Assembly: GCA_027186245.1 (NCBI GenBank)
Contig: CP114481.1
Location: forward strand, 45,105,501-45,169,500
Origin: Coriaria nepalensis
Taxonomy: Eukaryota > Streptophyta > Magnoliopsida > Cucurbitales > Coriariaceae
Direction: 5' to 3'
Length of the DNA stretch: 64,000 nucleotides
The position numbers and the translations under genes were made by a program. Below, in pieces: positions 50,301-61,900 of this stretch. Each line of letters begins with the position of its first letter. Position 1 is the first letter of the stretch. Under the pieces are notes generated by a model that saw only the letters and a list, made by a program, of their open reading frames with translations, was not told the origin of the DNA and made no database searches.

Positions 50301-53300
50301 CAAATTCTATTTTCGCACTTGAAAGACAAGTTTTGCGCATAACTTGGAAATGATCAATGCCAAGAATGTATGCATTAGTTTAACCTTAAAATCATTTCAA
50401 TGAGTCATTTCAAGTCAATATCTTATTTGAAACCAAGTCGAACGAATTCTATTTTGGCACTCCAAACACAAGTTTTGTGCATAACTTGTACATGATCAGT
50501 GCAAGGAAAGTGTGCATTCGTTTAACCTTAAAATCATTTGAATGAGTCATTTCAAGTAAATAACTTATTCCAAAGCAATTCGAATGAACTCTATTTTTGT
50601 ACTACAAACACAAGTTTTGTGCATAACTTGCAAATGATCAATGCAATGAAAGTGTGCATTCGTTTAACCTTAAAATCATTTGAATGAGTCATTTCAAGTC
50701 AATATCTTATTTCAAAGCAAGTCGAACCAATTCTATTTTTACACTCCAAACACAAGTTTTGTGCATAACTTGCAAATGATCAATGCAATGAAAGTGTGCA
50801 TTCGTTTAACCTTAAAATCATTTGAATGAGTCATTTCAAGTAAATAACTTATTCGAAAGCAATTCGACCGAATTCTATTTTTGCACTACAAACACAAGTT
50901 TTGTGCATAACTTGCAAATGATCAATGCAATGAAAGTGTGCATTCGTTTAACCTTACAATCCTTTGAATGAGTCATTTCAAGTCAATAATTTATTCCAAA
51001 GCAATTCGAACGAACTCTATTTTTGCACTACAAACACAAGTTTTGTGCATAACTTGCAAATGATCAATGCAATGAAAGTGTGCATTCGTTTAACCTTAAA
51101 ATCATTCCAGTCAGTCATTTTAAGTCAATAACTTATTTCAAAGCAAGTCGAACGAATTCTATTTTTGCACTACAAACACAAGTTTTGTGCATAACTTGCA
51201 AATGATCAATGCAAGGAAAGTGTGCATTCGTTTAACCTTAAAATCATTTGAATGAGTCATTTCAAGTAAATAATTTATTCCAAAGCAATTCGAACGAACT
51301 CTATTTTTGCACTACAAACACAAGTTTTGTGCATAACTTGCAAATGATCAATGCAATGAAAGTGTGCATTCGTTTAACCTTAAAATCATTTGAATGAGTC
51401 ATTTCAAGTCAATATCTTATTTCAAAGCAAGTCGAACCAATTCTATTTTTGCACTACAAACACAAGTTTGGTGCATAACTTGCAAATGATCAATGCAATG
51501 AAAGTGTGCATTCGTTTAACCTTAAAATCATTTGAATGAGTCATTTCAAGTCAATATCTTATTTCAAAGCAAGTCGAACCAATTCTATTTTTGCACTACA
51601 AACACAAGTTTTGTGCATAACTTGCAAATGATCAATGCAAGGAAAGTGTGCATTCATTTAACCTTAAAATCATTTGAATGAGTCATTTCAAGTAAATAAC
51701 TTATTCCAAAGCAATTCGAACGAATTCTATTTTTGCACTACAAACACAAGTTTTGCGCATAACTTGCAAATGATCAACGCAATGAAAGTGTGCATTCGTT
51801 TAACCTTATAATCATTTGAATGAGTCATTTCAAGTAAATAACTTATTCCAAAGCAATTCGACCGAATTCTATTTTTGCACTACAAACACAAGTTTTGTGC
51901 ATAACTTGCAAATGACCAATGCAATGAAAGTGTGCATTCGTTTAACCTTATAATCATTTCAATGAGTCATTTCAAGTCAATATCTTATTTCAAAGCAAGT
52001 CGAACCAATTCTATTTTTACACTCCAAACACAAGTTTTGTGCATAACTTGCAAATGATCAATGCAAGGAAAGTGTGCATTCATTTAACCTTAAAATCATT
52101 TGAATGAGTCATTTCAAGTAAATAACTTATTCCAAAGCAATTCGAACGAATTCTATTTTTGCACTACAAACACAAGTTTTGCGCATAACTTGCAAATGAT
52201 CAACGCAATGAAAGTGTGCATTCGTTTAACCTTAAAATCATTTGAATGAGTCATTTCAAGTAAATAACTTATTCCAAAGCAATTCGAACGAATTCTATTT
52301 TTGCACTACAAACACAAGTTTTGTGCATAACTTGCAAATGATCAATGCAATGAAAGTGTGCATTCGTTTAACCTTAAAATCATTTGAATGAGTCATTTCA
52401 AGTAAATAACTTATTCCAAAGCAATTCGACCGAATTCTATTTTTGCACTACAAACACAAGTTTTGTGCATAACTTGCAAATGATCAATGCAATGAAAGTG
52501 TGCATTCGTTTAACCTTAAAATCATTTGAATGAGTCATTTCAAGTAAATAACTTATTCCAAAGCAATTTGAACGAATTCTATTTTTGCACTACAAACACA
52601 AGTTTTGTGCATAACTTGCAAATGATCAATGCAATGAAAGTGTGCATTCGTTTAACCTTAAAATCATTTGAATGAGTCATTTCAAGTAAATAACTTATTC
52701 CAAAGCAATTCGACCGAATTCTATTTTTGCACTACAAACACAAGTTTTGTGCATAGCTTGCAAATAATCAGTGCAATGAAAGTGTGCATTCGTTTAACCT
52801 TCAAATCATTTGACTGAGTCATTTCAAGTAAATAACTTATTCCAAAGCAATTCGAACGAATTCTATTTTTGCACTACAAACACAAGTTTTGTGCATAACT
52901 TGCAAATGATCAATGCAATGAAAGTGTGCATTCGTTTAACCTTAAAATCATTTGAATGAGTCATTTCAAGTAAATAACTTATTCGAAAGCAATTCGACCG
53001 AATTCTATTTTTGCACTACAAACACAAGTTTTGTGCATAGCTTGCAAATGATCAATGCAATGAAAGTGTGCATTCGTTTAACCTTAAAATCATTTGAATG
53101 AGTCATTTCAAGTCAATATCTTATTTCAAAGCAAGTCGAACCACTTCTATTTTTGCACTCCAAACACAAGTTTTGTGCATAACTTGCAAATGATCAATGC
53201 AAGGAAAGTGTGCATTCCTTTAACCATAAAATCATTTGAATGAGTCATTTCAAGTAAATAACTTATTCCAAAGCAATTCGAACGAATTCTATTTTTGTAC

Positions 53301-55224
53301 TACAAACACAAGTTTTGCGCATAACTTGCAAATGATCAATGCAACGAAAGTGTGCATTCGTTTAACATTAAAATCATTTGAATGAGTCATTTCAAGTAAA
53401 TAACTTATTCGAAAGCAATTCGACCGAATTCTATTTTTGCACTACAAACACAAGTTTTGTGCATAACTTGCAAATGACCAATGCAATGAAAGTGTGCATT
53501 CGTTTAACCTTATAATCATTTGAATGAGTCATTTCAAGTAAATAACTTATTCCAAAGCAATTCGACAGAATTCTATTTTTGCACTACAAACACAAGTTTT
53601 GTGCATAGCTTGCAAATGATCAATGCAATGAAAGTGTGCATTCGTTTAACCTTAAAATCATTTGAATGAGTCATTTCAAGGCAATATCTTATTTCAAAGC
53701 AAGTCGAACCAATTCTATTTTTGCACTCCAAACACAAGTTTTGTGCATAACTTGCAAATGATCAATGCAAGGAAAGTGTGCATTCGTCTAACTTTAAAAT
53801 CATTTCAATGAGTCATTTCAAGTCAATATCTTATTTCAAAGCAAGTCGAACCAATTCTATTTTTGCACACCAAACACAAGTTTTGTGCATAACCTGCAAA
53901 TGATCAGTGCAAGGAAAGTGTGCATTAGTTTAACCTTAAAATCATTCCAGTCAGTCATTTTAAGTCAATAACTTATTTCAAAGCAAGTCGAACGAATTCC
54001 ATTTTTGCACTACAAACACATGTTTTGGGCATAACTTGCAAATGATCAATGCAAGGAAAGTGTGCATTCGTTTAACCTTATAATCATTTCAATGACTCAT
54101 TTCAAGCCAATATCTTATTTCAAAGCAAGTCGAACCAATTCTATTTTTGCACTCCAAACACAAGTTTTGTGCATAACTTGCAAATGATCAATGCAAAGAA
54201 AGTGTGCAGTCGTTTAACCTTAAAATCATTTCAATGAGTCATTTCAAGAAAATAACTTATTCCAAAGCAATTCGACCGAATTCTATTTTTGCACTACAAA
54301 CACAAGTTTTGTGCATAACTTGCAAATGATCAATGCAATGAAAGTGTGCATTCGTTTAACCTTATAATCATTTCAATGAGTCATTTCACGTCAATATCTT
54401 ATTTCGAAGCAAGTCGAACAAATTCTATTTTCGCACTTGAAAGACAAGTTTTGCGCATAACTTGGAAATGATCAATGCCAAGAATGTATGCATTAGTTTA
54501 ACCTTAAAATCATTTCAATGAGTCATTTCAAGTCAATATCTTATTTGAAACCAAGTCGAACGAATTCTATTTTGGCACTCCAAACACAAGTTTTGTGCAT
54601 AACTTGTACATGATCAGTGCAAGGAAAGTGTGCATTCGTTTAACCTTAAAATCATTTGAATGAGTCATTTCAAGTAAATAACTTATTCCAAAGCAATTCG
54701 AATGAACTCTATTTTTGCACTACAAACACAAGTTTTGTGCATAACTTGCAAATGATCAATGCAATGAAAGTGTGCATTCGTTTAACCTTAAAATCATTTG
54801 AATGAGTCATTTCAAGTCAATATCTTATTTCAAAGCAAGTCGAACCAATTCTATTTTTACACTCCAAACACAAGTTTTGTGCATAACTTGCAAATGATCA
54901 ATGCAATGAAAGTGTGCATTCGTTTAACCTTAAAATCATTTGAATGAGTCATTTCAAGTAAATAACTTATTCGAAAGCAATTCGACCGAATTCTATTTTT
55001 GCACTACAAACACAAGTTTTGTGCATAACTTGCAAATGATCAATGCAATGAAAGTGTGCATTCGTTTAACCTTACAATCCTTTGAATGAGTCATTTCAAG
55101 TCAATAATTTATTCCAAAGCAATTCGATCGAACGAACTCTATTTTTGCACTACAAACACAAGTTTTGTGCATAACTTGCAAATGATCAATGCAATGAAAG
55201 TGTGCATTCGTTTAACCTTAAAAT
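46985..55224 (+). repeat. 29-mer higher-order repeat, two full copies
   Basis: Copy 1 is 46985-51102 (4118 bp, exactly 29 x 142) and copy 2 is 51103-55224 (4122 bp, with a 4-bp insertion). The junctions fall at ATTCCAGTCAGTC near 46985 and 51103. I noted roughly ten base differences, among them CGAGCG/CGACCG near 48310, ATGACTGTG/ATGAAAGTG near 48518, CCAAATC/CCAAAGC near 48726, CTTGGAAATG/CTTGCAAATG near 49067, GAATGTGTC/GAATGAGTC near 49264, GTGCCTAAC/GTGCATAAC near 49342 and TTTTTGTAC/TTTTTGCAC near 50597. The unit holds a run of almost pure N monomers (about 48.1-48.9 kb). It is one of the youngest and longest duplications here. Confidence 0.93.
55124..55131 (+). repeat. 4-bp tandem duplication TCGATCGA
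   Basis: AATTCGATCGAACG replaces AATTCGAACG, a direct doubling of TCGA that also creates the palindrome TCGATCGA found in class T. The corresponding site in 29-mer copy 1 (about 51007) lacks it, so it arose after that duplication. Confidence 0.88.
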
Positions 55225-58200
55225 CATTTGAATGAGTCATTTCAAGTCAATATCTTATTTCAATGCAAGTCGAACCAATTCTATTTTTGCACTCCAAACA
55301 CAAGTTTTGTGCATAACTTGCAAATGACCAATGCAACGAAAGTGTGCATTCATTTAACCTTAAAATCATTTGAATGAGTCATTTCAAGTAAATAACTTAT
55401 TCCAAAGCAATTCGAACGAATTCTATTTTTGCACTACAAACACAAGTTTTGTGCATAACTTGCAAATGATCAATGCAATGAAAGTGTGCATTCGTTTAAC
55501 CTTAAAATCATTTGAATGAGTCATTTCAAGTAAATAACTTATTCGAAAGCAATTCGACCGAATTCTATTTTTGCACTACAAACACAAGTTTTGTGCATAG
55601 CTTGCAAATGATCAATGCAATGAAAGTGTGCATTCGTTTAACCTTATAATCATTTCAATGAGTCATTTCAAGTCCATATCTTATTTCAAAGAAAGTCGAA
55701 CCAATTCTATTTTTGCACTCCAAACACAAGTTTTGTGCATAATTTGCAAATGATCAATGCAATGAAAGTGTGCATTCGTTTAACCTTAAAATCATTTCGA
55801 TGAGTCATTTCAAGTCAATATCGTATTTCGAAGTAAGTCGTACGAATTCTATTTTCGCACTTCAAACACAAGTTTTGTGCATAACTTGGAAATGATCAAT
55901 GCCAGGAATGTGTGCATTAGTTTAGCATTAAAATCATTTCAATGAGTCATTTCAAGTCAATATCTTATTTCAAAGCAAGTCGATCGAATTCTATTTTCGC
56001 ACTCTAAACCCAAGTTTTGTGCATAACTTGGAAATGATCAATGCCAGGAATGTGTGCATTCGTTTAACCTTAAAATCATTTGAATGAGTCATTTCAAGTA
56101 AATAACTTATTCCAAAGCAATTCGAACGAATCCTATTTTTGCACTACAAACACAAGTTTTGTGCATAACTTGCAAATGATCAATGCAATGAAAGTGTGCA
56201 TTCGTTTAACCTTAAAATCATTTGAATGAGTCATTTCAAGTAAATAACTTATTCCAAAGCAATTCGAACGAATTCTATTTTCGCACTTCAAACACAAGTT
56301 TTGCGCATAACTTGGAAATGATCAATGCCAAGAATGTGTGCATTAGTTTAACCGTAAAATCATTTCAATGTGTCATTTCAAGTCAATATCTTATTTCAAA
56401 CCAAGTCGAACGAATTCTATTTTGGCACTCCAAACACAAGTGTTGTGCATAACTTGCACATGATCAGTGCAAGGAAAGTGTGCATTCGTTTAACCTTAAA
56501 ATCATTTGAATGAGTCATTTCAAGTAAATAACTTATTCCAAAGCAATTCGAACGAATTCTATTTTTGCACTACAAACACAAATTTTGCGCATAACTGGCA
56601 AATGATCAATGCAATGAAAGTGTGCATTCGTTTAACATTAAAATCATTTGAATGAGTCATTTCAAGTAAATAACTTATTCGAAAGCAATTCGACCGAATT
56701 CTATTTTTGCACTACAAACACAAGTTTTGTGAATAACTTGCAAATGATCAATGCAATGAAAGTGTGCATTAATTTAACCTTAAAATCATTTCAATGAGTC
56801 ATTTCAAGTCAATATCTTATTTCGAAGCAAGTCGAACGAATTCTATTTTCGCACTTCAAACACAAGTTTTGTGCATAACTTGGAAATGATCAATGCCAGG
56901 AATGTGTGCATTAGTTTAACCTTAAAATCATTTCATTGAGTCATTTCAAGTCAATATCTTATTTCAAAGCAAGTCGAACCAATTCTATTTTTACACTCCA
57001 AACACAAGTTTTGTTCATAACTTGCAAATGATCAATGCAAGGAAAGTGTGCATTCGTTTAAGCTTCAAATCATTTGAATGAGTCATTTCAAATAAATAAC
57101 TTAGTCCAAAGCAATTCGAATGAATTCTATTTTTGCACTACAAACACAAGTTTTGTGCATAACTTGCAAATGATCAATGCAAGAAAAGTGTGCATTCGTC
57201 TAATTGTAAAATCATTTCAATGAGTCATTTCAAGTCAATATCTTATTTCAAAGCAAGTCGAACGAATTCTATTTTGGCACTCCAAACACAAGTTTTGTGC
57301 ATAACTTGCAAATGATCAGTGCAAAGAAAGTGTGCATTAGTTTAACCTTAAAATCATTCCAGTCAGTCATTTTAAGTCAATAACTTATTTCAAAGCAAGT
57401 CGAACGAATTCTATTTTTGCACTACAAACACAAGTTTTGTGCATAACTTGCAAATGATAAATGCAAGGAAAGTGTGCATTCGTTTAACCTTAAAATCATT
57501 TGAATGAGTCATTTCAAGTAAATAATTTATTCCAAAGCAATTCGAACGAACTCTATTTTTGCACTACAAACACAAGTTTTGTGCATAACTTGCAAATGAT
57601 CAATGCAATGAAAGTGTGCATTCGTTTAACCTTAAAATCATTTGAATGAGTCATTTCAAGTCAATATCTTATTTCAAAGCAAGTCGAAGCAATTCTATTT
57701 TTGCACTCCAAACACAAGTTTTGTGCATAACTTGCAAATGATCAATGCAATGAAAGTGTGCATTCATTTAACCTTAAAATCATTTGAATGAGTCATTTCA
57801 AGTAAATAACTTATTCCAAAGCAATTCGAACGAATTCTATTTTTGCACTACAAACACAAGTTTTGTGCATAAGTTGCAAATGATCAATGCAATGAAAGTG
57901 TGCATTCGTTTAACCTTAAAATCATTTCAATGAGTCATTTCAAGTCAATATCTTATTTCAAAGCAAGTCGATCGAATTCTATTTTCGCACTCTAAACACA
58001 AGTTTTGTGCATAACTTGGAAATGATCAATGCCAGGAATGTGTGCGTTCGTTTAACCTTAAAATCATTTGAATGAGTCATTTCAAGTAAATAACTTATTC
58101 CAAAGCAATTCGAACGAATTCTATTTTTGCACTACAAACACAAGTTTTGTGCATAACTTGCAAATGATCAATGCAATGAAAGTGTGCATTCGTTTAACCT

Positions 58201-58942
58201 TACAATCCTTTGAATGAGTCATTTCAAGTCAATAATTTATTCCAAAGCAATTCGAAAGAACTCTATTTTTGCACTACAAACACAAGTTTTGTGCATAACT
58301 TGCAAATGATCAATGCAATGAAAGTGTGCATTCGTTTAACCTTAAAATCATTTGAATGAGTCATTTCAAGTCAATATCTTATTTCAAAGCAAGTCGAACC
58401 AATTCTATTTTTGCACTCCAAACACAAGTTTTGTGCATAACTTGCAAATGACCAATGCAACGAAAGTGTGCATTCATTTAACCTTAAAATCATTTGAATG
58501 AGTCATTTCAAGTAAATAACTTATTCCAAAGCAATTCGAACGAATTCTATTTTTGCACTACAAACACAAGTTTTGTGCATAACTTGCAAATGATCAATGC
58601 AATGAAAGTGTGCATTTGTTTAACCTTAAAATCATTTGAATGAGTCATTTCAAGTCAATATCTTATTTCAATGCAAGTCGAACCAATTCTATTTTTGCAC
58701 TCCAAACACAAGTTTTGTGCATAACTTGCAAATGACCAATGCAACGAAAGTGTGCATTCATTTAACCTTAAAATCATTTGAATGAGTCATTTCAAGTAAA
58801 TAACTTATTCCAAAGCAATTCGAACGAATTCTATTTTTGCACTACAAACACAAGTTTTGTGCATAACTTGCAAATGATCAATGCAATGAAAGTGTGCATT
58901 CGTTTAACCTTAAAATCATTTGAATGAGTCATTTCAAGTCAA
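55225..58942 (+). repeat. Partial ancestor-like copies of the right-hand HOR
   Basis: 55819-56780 matches 58943-59904 at 3124 bp (22 monomers), with ATCGTATTTCGAAG, AAGTCGTACG, TTTAGCATTAAAATC, CTCTAAACCC, GAATCCTATTTTTG and ACAAATTTTGCGC. From about 56.94 to 57.37 kb the offset becomes 2982 bp (21 monomers), because an extra E monomer is present at about 56.81-56.95 kb. The remainder (57.4-58.9 kb) is N, C and T monomers, including a repeated GCAACGAAAG C-type with GACCAATGC near 55.33, 58.45 and 58.74 kb. Confidence 0.8.
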
Positions 58943-61900
58943 TATCGTATTTCGAAGTAAGTCGTACGAATTCTATTTTCGCACTTCAAACACAAGTTTT
59001 GTGCATAACTTGGAAATGATCAATGCCAGGAATGTGTGCATTAGTTTAGCATTAAAATCATTTCAATGAGTCATTTCAAGTCAATATCTTATTTCAAAGC
59101 AAGTCGATCGAATTCTATTTTCGCACTCTAAACCCAAGTTTTGTGCATAACTTGGAAATGATCAATGCCAGGAATGTGTGCATTCGTTTAACCTTAAAAT
59201 CATTTGAATGAGTCATTTCAAGTAAAAAACTTATTCCAAAGCAATTCGAACGAATCCTATTTTTGCACTACAAACACAAGTTTTGTGCATAACTTGCAAA
59301 TGATCAATGCAATGAAAGTGTGCATTCGTTTAACCTTAAAATCATTTGAATGAGTCATTTCAAGTAAATAACTTATTCCAAAGCAATTCGAACGAATTCT
59401 ATTTTCGCACTTCAAACACAAGTTTTGCGCATAACTTGGAAATGATCAATGCCAAGAATGTGTGCATTAGTTTAACCTTAAAATCATTTCAATGTGTCAT
59501 TTCAAGTCAATATCTTATTTCAAACCAAGTCGAACGAATTCTATTTTGGCACTCCAAACACAAGTTTTGTGCATAACTTGCACATGATCAGTGCAAGGAA
59601 AGTGTGCATTCGTTTAACCTTAAAATCATTTGAATGGGTCATTTCAAGTAAATAACTTATTCCAAAGCAATTCGAACGAATTCTATTTTTGCACTACAAA
59701 CACAAATTTTGCGCATAACTGGCAAATGATCAATGCAATGAAAGTGTGCATTCGTTTAACATTAAAATCATTTGAATGAGTCATTTCAAGTAAATAACTT
59801 ATTCGAAAGCAATTCGACCGAATTCTATTTTTGCACTACAAACACAAGTTTTGTGCATAACTTGCAAATGATCAATGCAATGAAAGTGTGCATTCGTTTA
59901 ACCTTAAAATCCTTTGAATGAGTCATTTCAAGTCAATATCTTATTTCAAAGCAAGTCGAACCAATTCTATTTTTACACTCCAAACACAAGTTTTGTTCAT
60001 AACTTGCAAATGATCAATGCAAGGAAAGTGTGCATTCGTTTAACCTTCAAATCATTTGAATGAGTCATTTCAAATAAATAACTTAGTCCAAAGCAATTCG
60101 AATGAATTCTATTTTTGCACTACAAACACAAGTTTTGTGCATAACTTGCAAATGATCAATGCAAGAAAAGTGTGCATTCGTCTAATTGTAAAATCATTTC
60201 AATGAGTCATTTCAAGTCAATATCTTATTTCAAAGCAAGTCGAACGAATTCTATTTTGGCACTCCAAACACAAGTTTTGTGCATAACTTGCAAATGATCA
60301 GTGCAAAGAAAGTGTGCATTAGTTTAACCTTAAAATCATTCCAGTCAGTCATTTTAAGTCAATAACTTATTTCAAACCAAGTCGAACGAATTCTATTTTG
60401 GCACTCCAAACACAAGTTTTGTGCATAACTTGCACATGATCAGTGCAAGGAAAGTGTGCATTCGTTTAACCTTAAAATCATTTGAATGAGTCATTTCAAG
60501 TCAATATCTTATTTCAAAGCAAGTCGAACCAATTCTATTTTTGCACTCCAAACACAAGTTTTGTGCATAACTTGCAAATGACCAATGCAACGAAAGTGTG
60601 CATTCATTTAACCTTAAAATCATTTGAATGAGTCATTTCAAGTAAATAACTTATTCCAAAGCAATTCGATCGAATTCTATTTTTGCACTACAAACACAAG
60701 TTTTGTGCATAACTTGCAAATGATCAATGCAATGAAAGTGTGCATTCGTTTAACCTTAAAATCATTTGAATGAGTCATTTCAAGTAAATAACTTATTCGA
60801 AAGCAATTCGACCGAATTCTATTTTTGCACTACAAACACAAGTTTTGTGCATAACTTGCAAATGATCAATGCAATGAAAGTGTGCATTCGTTTAACCTTA
60901 TAATCATTTCAATGAGTCATTTCAAGTCCATATCTTATTTCAAAGAAAGTCGAACCAATTCTATTTTTGCACTCCAAACACAAGTTTTGTGCATAATTTG
61001 CAAATGATCAATGCAATGAAAGTGTGCATTCGTTTAACCTTAAAATCATTTCGATGAGTCATTTCAAGTCAATATCGTATTTCGAAGTAAGTCGTACGAA
61101 TTCTATTTTCGCACTTCAAACACAAGTTTTGTGCATAACTTGGAAATGATCAATGCCAGGAATGTGTGCATTAGTTTAGCATTAAAATCATTTCAATGAG
61201 TCATTTCAAGTCAATATCTTATTTCAAAGCAAGTCGATCGAATTCTATTTTCGCACTCTAAACCCAAGTTTTGTGCATAACTTGGAAATGATCAATGCCA
61301 GGAATGTGTGCATTCGTTTAACCTTAAAATCATTTGAATGAGTCATTTCAAGTAAATAACTTATTCCAAAGCAATTCGAACGAATCCTATTTTTGCACTA
61401 CAAACACAAGTTTTGTGCATAACTTGCAAATGATCAATGCAATGAAAGTGTGCATTCGTTTAACCTTAAAATCATTTGAATGAGTCATTTCAAGTAAATA
61501 ACTTATTCCAAAGCAATTCGAACGAATTCTATTTTCGCACTTCAAACACAAGTTTTGCGCATAACTTGGAAATGATCAATGCCAAGAATGTGTGCATTAG
61601 TTTAACCTTAAAATCATTTCAATGTGTCATTTCAAGTCAATATCTTATTTCAAACCAAGTCGAACGAATTCTATTTTGGCACTCCAAACACAAGTTTTGT
61701 GCATGACTTGCACATGATCAGTGCAAGGAAAGTGTGCATTCGTTTAACCTTAAAATAATTTGAATGAGTCATTTCAAGTAAATAACTTATTCCAAAGCAA
61801 TTCGAACGAATTCTATTTTTGCACTACAAACACAAATTTTGCGCAAAACTGGCAAATGATCAATGCAATGAAAGTGTGCATTCGTTTAACATTAAAATCA

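Noticed and set aside
56222..56452. Near-identical 76-codon open frames at 56222-56452, 59346-59576, 61476-61706 and 63606-63836, and similar ones at 36622 and 38610
   Set aside because: They run less than two monomers. Their spacings are exact monomer multiples (22, 15 and 15), and they arise only where a stop in the satellite is mutated. No ribosome-site, codon-usage or domain evidence supports them; they are satellite shadows.
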